From contig JALSIL010000553.1 of the NCBI GenBank assembly GCA_026990095.1, positions 1 through 8,869 on the forward strand: a stretch of 8,869 bases of DNA. The letters run 5' to 3'. The DNA comes from Lysobacterales bacterium. Lineage in GTDB: Bacteria > Pseudomonadota > Gammaproteobacteria > Xanthomonadales > Marinicellaceae. Positions 6,801 to 8,869 of this stretch are shown piece after piece; the first letter of the stretch is position 1, and each line of letters opens with the position of its first letter. The notes below the pieces were generated by a model. The model did not search any database and was not told the origin of the DNA. It saw nothing but the letters and a program-made list of their open reading frames with translations. A program made the position numbers and the translations under genes.

Positions 6801-8869
6801 TTTATTAGCGGTAAATCGCTCACCATCAACAACTGTTACATTGTCCGAAACAATCAACAGTTTTCATAAGTTTAACACGGATGGCACAACCGGAACAACA
6901 ACAGGCAAACCACAGTTTAGTTATATTCAAAACACCATTGAAAAAACATTTGCACCTGTTGACGGCTCTATTCTAAAAACAAGAGTGCAAATAACAAGCC
7001 ATGATCTGTTTGGCAATCCATTGGTAAATACCGTAAAAATATACAACGGCACAGATATTCCTGCAAACCTATTGCACACCACCACAACCACCAACACCTA
7101 TGACAATACCACAAGCAACTGGAAAATAGGGCTACTGCGCAGCACCAGTACAACGGTTGCAAGACCTGGCAAACCAAGTGTCACCACATTAATGGAATAC
7201 GACTATAACAGCACCACAGGCTTGTTGAGTGAAGAAAGAAAGTTCCCCAATGATGGTGCAGATAAGTTTTTGAGAATACTCCACGAATATGACCGCTTTG
7301 GCAATGAAATCAAAACCATCTCTTGTTCAGGGGCTGATTTTACCAATGCCCAATGTGCCAACACCACAACACTGGCCAGTGATGTACCCGATAGTGCCAA
7401 TGACACCAAAATACACCGCTACAATCAATTGGTGTTTGATGCCAAAGGTCGATACGTTAATCAAGTCAAAAACTCATTGAATCAAAGCGTTTCAAGCATC
7501 ACCTCCCGTGACATCTACGGCAACCCCGTCACCACCACCGATTTATTGGGCACAACCACCACCAATAGCTATGACATATTTGGTACAGCACAGACCAGTT
7601 ACTCATCCTTGGGTTCGTGGACATACACCTCCAAAAAATGGTGTAGCAACCTAACAGGCACAACAGCGGAGGCCAGTTGTCCTGCCAATGCTAAAATAAG
7701 AATCACCAACCGTGCATCGGGTGGCTCATTAAGCTATGAATTTATGGATAAACTGGGACGCACCATCAGCACAACTGCACGCAGTTTTAACAACACTGAT
7801 GATGCCAACACACTCAATCCCGATGAACGCTGGATCATCAATGACCAGTATTTTGACAATTTAGGTCGAGCAGTAACCACCGTTGGCCCTTATTTCTACG
7901 GTGAAACCGATACCGCCAATATTCCTACAACCAGCACCGAATATGACCGTTACAACCGTGTCACCAAAGTCACCTTACCCGATGGTGCCACCGAAACCAT
8001 CAGCTATGTTGGTTTTGTCACCACCACAACCAATGCCTTAGGTCAAACTAAAACCGAGACCAAGAACGCACTGGGTGAATTAATCCAAGCCAAAGACCAC
8101 CTGAACAACACCTTGGACTATACCTACAACGCCCAAGGCTTGGTTACTGAAATCCACCGCACAGCCGATGGAATCACCGAACTACTAACTAAAAACACCT
8201 ATGATAAATTGGGACGCAAGACAACAAGTCTTGATGTCGATACAGGCACGACCACCAGCGATTACAATGCCGAAGGTGAAATCATCCGAGTTACCGATGC
8301 CAAAGGCCAATATGTGACGAACTATCGAGATGAACTAGGCAGGGTATATTTGACCGAGAACTTTGATAGCAATGGCATCAAAAAACTCAGCACTTCTCAA
8401 AATTATAATGCCACAACCAATCAAATCAAATCCGAAATCGAGCTTTTAGGAATCGATGCCTTCAGGCGTGATTATGTCTATGACAACCTCAAACGCCTAT
8501 CAAGTATCACCACCAGCTTCACCGACACCCAAAACGTTTGCAACAACGGTGGCGACTGCAGCTACACCAACAGCATCTACTATGATCAATACTCCCGCAG
8601 TAAAATTGAACAAGATGTCTCAGGCAAAGCGATAAAGAACAATTACAATGCCCAAGGCTATCTTGAACGCATCACCAATGCCGAAAACGAAAGCCAGCAA
8701 TACTACAAAATCAATGCCACAGACAACAGAGGCAATATTACTCAAGACACCAAAGCCGCCAATTTAGTCACCGATTATATCTTTGACAAAGACCGTGGTT
8801 TTATGACCAATATTATTAATAACTCCCTGAGTAAAAACATATGGTATAACTATTCATACGACCAATTAG
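3892..8869 (+). CDS. Giant exported SpvB / FG-GAP / Rhs (YD-repeat) toxin-like protein, 3' end outside window
   Basis: One frame stays open from 3892 to the last base (at least 1659 residues). Domains in order: signal peptide (1 to about 23, MLKLKPKN then a Leu/Phe-rich core ending AFAIA); SpvB-type N-terminal domain (about 84-143), with YSIPLLTGAGTAGLAPQMSL and GVGWSLSGTTVITRCRET; KLCLNGERLYL (around 168) and SECRGINDCLPTTSFDW (355-371), typical of TcdB-like proteins; seven DxNxDG-type loops (399-781); a TcdB-middle-like segment with NGLGASTKIEYKPL (about 811-824) and GGRGFLGFEK (888-897); then YD repeats from about 1102. This is the plan of Tc-toxin B components and SpvB/Rhs exoproteins, in which YD repeats build a shell around a C-terminal effector. 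It already exceeds a usual stand-alone TcB (about 1500 residues), so a B-C fusion or a related Rhs family is possible. Start: ATG 3892 has GGA seven bases upstream and gives a clean basic n-region; ATG 3880 is the alternative. The effector lies beyond the window. Confidence 0.9.
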   Translation, partial: MLKLKPKNLFLLLFVSLFAFAIAVDHVTFNVIKNNIIKGGVDIIFSNGFEVPGLPIVNYNSDTVAEITDVPSIETESHLVGSISASFQADQMGQANYSIPLLTGAGTAGLAPQMSLNYSSGSGNGVVGVGWSLSGTTVITRCRETQESRDGTSAITPQPITWDNNDKLCLNGERLYLVGGANYWDEGSTYRTERDQFARITYLATTDSFTIERKDGSIAYYGDTTDSAIAATDVVGTPVYAWAISRFKDNMNNYIDYTYQKLGNLEFVLLDVDYTGHIGNGTAQDLSHGTYNKLSFTYESTRDDKTIAYIAGAKVAMTQRLASVDSFIDGVNVRTYTLSYSNSSHSGRSIMTSISECRGINDCLPTTSFDWSQPLKTFQSTNTATGFFPTGLVSSKLGDINADSRADLIFIDNSNTFKIAKANGEGGFGSIVSTGIAAPTGTILNNKWHLIDYNADGLQDLMVTGLSFWQIYLANSSGTNFSSTPINTNIAVTNNDDFQVVDMNGDGLADLLYGDNNGQLSVRYLQKQVGGFVFSTTQIPILLPFNPSAFPEIAGLPSGLNFMEYRFKSQNSINIRTHDINGDGVADMILQSEVFHENIGGTLNVTKYKFKSNDDLTILGGSSFVSSHWIAFINTGTNGAGSLNFASEYYYLDKISDSTGNTGIKMRFADVNADGLTDIVSYQNPNWSFRLANGSGFEAKQTIGAITQSTGNFNNQVTLNDCNNDGMLDILFPTDFFNHPYYCRLWTGSDFSANFQTDAHAVNIDTNSNFFMDINGDGRIDHFRIDSSGHQKIYPQKQRYTAADKIKTIVNGLGASTKIEYKPLTFSSLYLQGSGGNQLTFGNNSPVFDYLSSMYVVQSVTTDTPTQSDPQNTTTIQYQYQSARVQTGGRGFLGFEKIVTSIPVKSTTQTQNYVLQTQTSYSQEFPYIGLPKTITVKQLEVAPTIPPECSSDDSCFPEPCLPNQINCTPFLLAVNRSPSTTVTLSETINSFHKFNTDGTTGTTTGKPQFSYIQNTIEKTFAPVDGSILKTRVQITSHDLFGNPLVNTVKIYNGTDIPANLLHTTTTTNTYDNTTSNWKIGLLRSTSTTVARPGKPSVTTLMEYDYNSTTGLLSEERKFPNDGADKFLRILHEYDRFGNEIKTISCSGADFTNAQCANTTTLASDVPDSANDTKIHRYNQLVFDAKGRYVNQVKNSLNQSVSSITSRDIYGNPVTTTDLLGTTTTNSYDIFGTAQTSYSSLGSWTYTSKKWCSNLTGTTAEASCPANAKIRITNRASGGSLSYEFMDKLGRTISTTARSFNNTDDANTLNPDERWIINDQYFDNLGRAVTTVGPYFYGETDTANIPTTSTEYDRYNRVTKVTLPDGATETISYVGFVTTTTNALGQTKTETKNALGELIQAKDHLNNTLDYTYNAQGLVTEIHRTADGITELLTKNTYDKLGRKTTSLDVDTGTTTSDYNAEGEIIRVTDAKGQYVTNYRDELGRVYLTENFDSNGIKKLSTSQNYNATTNQIKSEIELLGIDAFRRDYVYDNLKRLSSITTSFTDTQNVCNNGGDCSYTNSIYYDQYSRSKIEQDVSGKAIKNNYNAQGYLERITNAENESQQYYKINATDNRGNITQDTKAANLVTDYIFDKDRGFMTNIINNSLSKNIWYNYSYDQL
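5086..6234 (+). repeat. Seven FG-GAP/VCBS-like calcium-loop repeats within the giant protein
   Basis: Seven copies of a DxNxDGxxD-type loop occur at residues 399-407 (DINADSRAD), 452-460 (DYNADGLQD), 502-510 (DMNGDGLAD), 579-587 (DINGDGVAD), 670-678 (DVNADGLTD), 721-729 (DCNNDGMLD) and 773-781 (DINGDGRID). The loops are followed by short hydrophobic strands. Such repeats form calcium-binding blades of beta-propellers; in Tc toxins the B component uses a propeller in this region to dock onto the A component. The DNA copies have diverged, so this is a protein-level repeat. Confidence 0.85.
7195..8869 (+). repeat. Rhs/YD-repeat array, continuing past the window end
   Basis: Degenerate YD-type units recur about every 20-40 residues: EYDRFGNEIK (1132), RDIYGNPV (1206), YDIFGTAQ (1227), FMDKLGRTI (1284), YFDNLGRAV (1320), EYDRYNRVTKV (1350), DYTYNAQGLV (1409), TYDKLGRKT (1436), DYNAEGEII (1457), NYRDELGRVYL (1477), YVYDNLKRLS (1528), NYNAQGYLERI (1584) and DYIFDKDRG (1628). 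These form the extended beta-strands of the Rhs shell. The Rhs core and cleavage motif that normally precede the variable C-terminal toxin are not reached. Confidence 0.85.

Overview
The window looks like part of the chromosome of an AT-rich (low-GC) gammaproteobacterium. The Rep helicase has the gammaproteobacterial architecture throughout, and the remaining genes fit a Gram-negative envelope (a lipoprotein signal and a very large exported SpvB/Rhs protein). Low GC, a Rep housekeeping gene and a huge YD-repeat toxin-like gene together recall sulfur-oxidising symbionts and their relatives (SUP05/Thioglobus/Bathymodiolus-symbiont type). That placement is an inference from general knowledge; nothing in the window proves it.

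Layout. (1) Bases 3-530 hold the 3' part of a DUF937-family gene whose true start lies before the window, followed by a clear rho-independent terminator at 558-590. (2) Bases 710-1558 encode a probable lipoprotein with an alpha/beta-hydrolase fold, starting at TTG. (3) Bases 1598-3586 encode a complete Rep-type ATP-dependent 3'-5' DNA helicase, with a good -10 box just upstream. (4) On the minus strand at 3578-3805 is a 75-residue XRE/Cro-type regulator resembling controller proteins; its end overlaps the end of rep by 9 bases. (5) An 86-base divergent intergenic region (3806-3891) holds a perfect 7+3+7 palindrome and face-to-face promoter-like elements. (6) From 3892 one uninterrupted frame runs to the last base. 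It is not closed in the window and encodes at least 1659 residues: signal peptide, SpvB-type N-terminal domain, seven FG-GAP/VCBS calcium-loop repeats, a TcdB-middle-like segment, then Rhs/YD repeats.

How the parts relate. Bases 1-3586 look like ordinary chromosomal genes, each probably with its own transcript. The most interesting unit is the divergent pair of small XRE regulator and giant SpvB/FG-GAP/YD protein. The palindrome between them sits where a regulator could control both genes, so a regulated surface or secreted toxin-like locus is plausible. The variable C-terminal effector region, if there is one, lies beyond the window and its activity cannot be read here.
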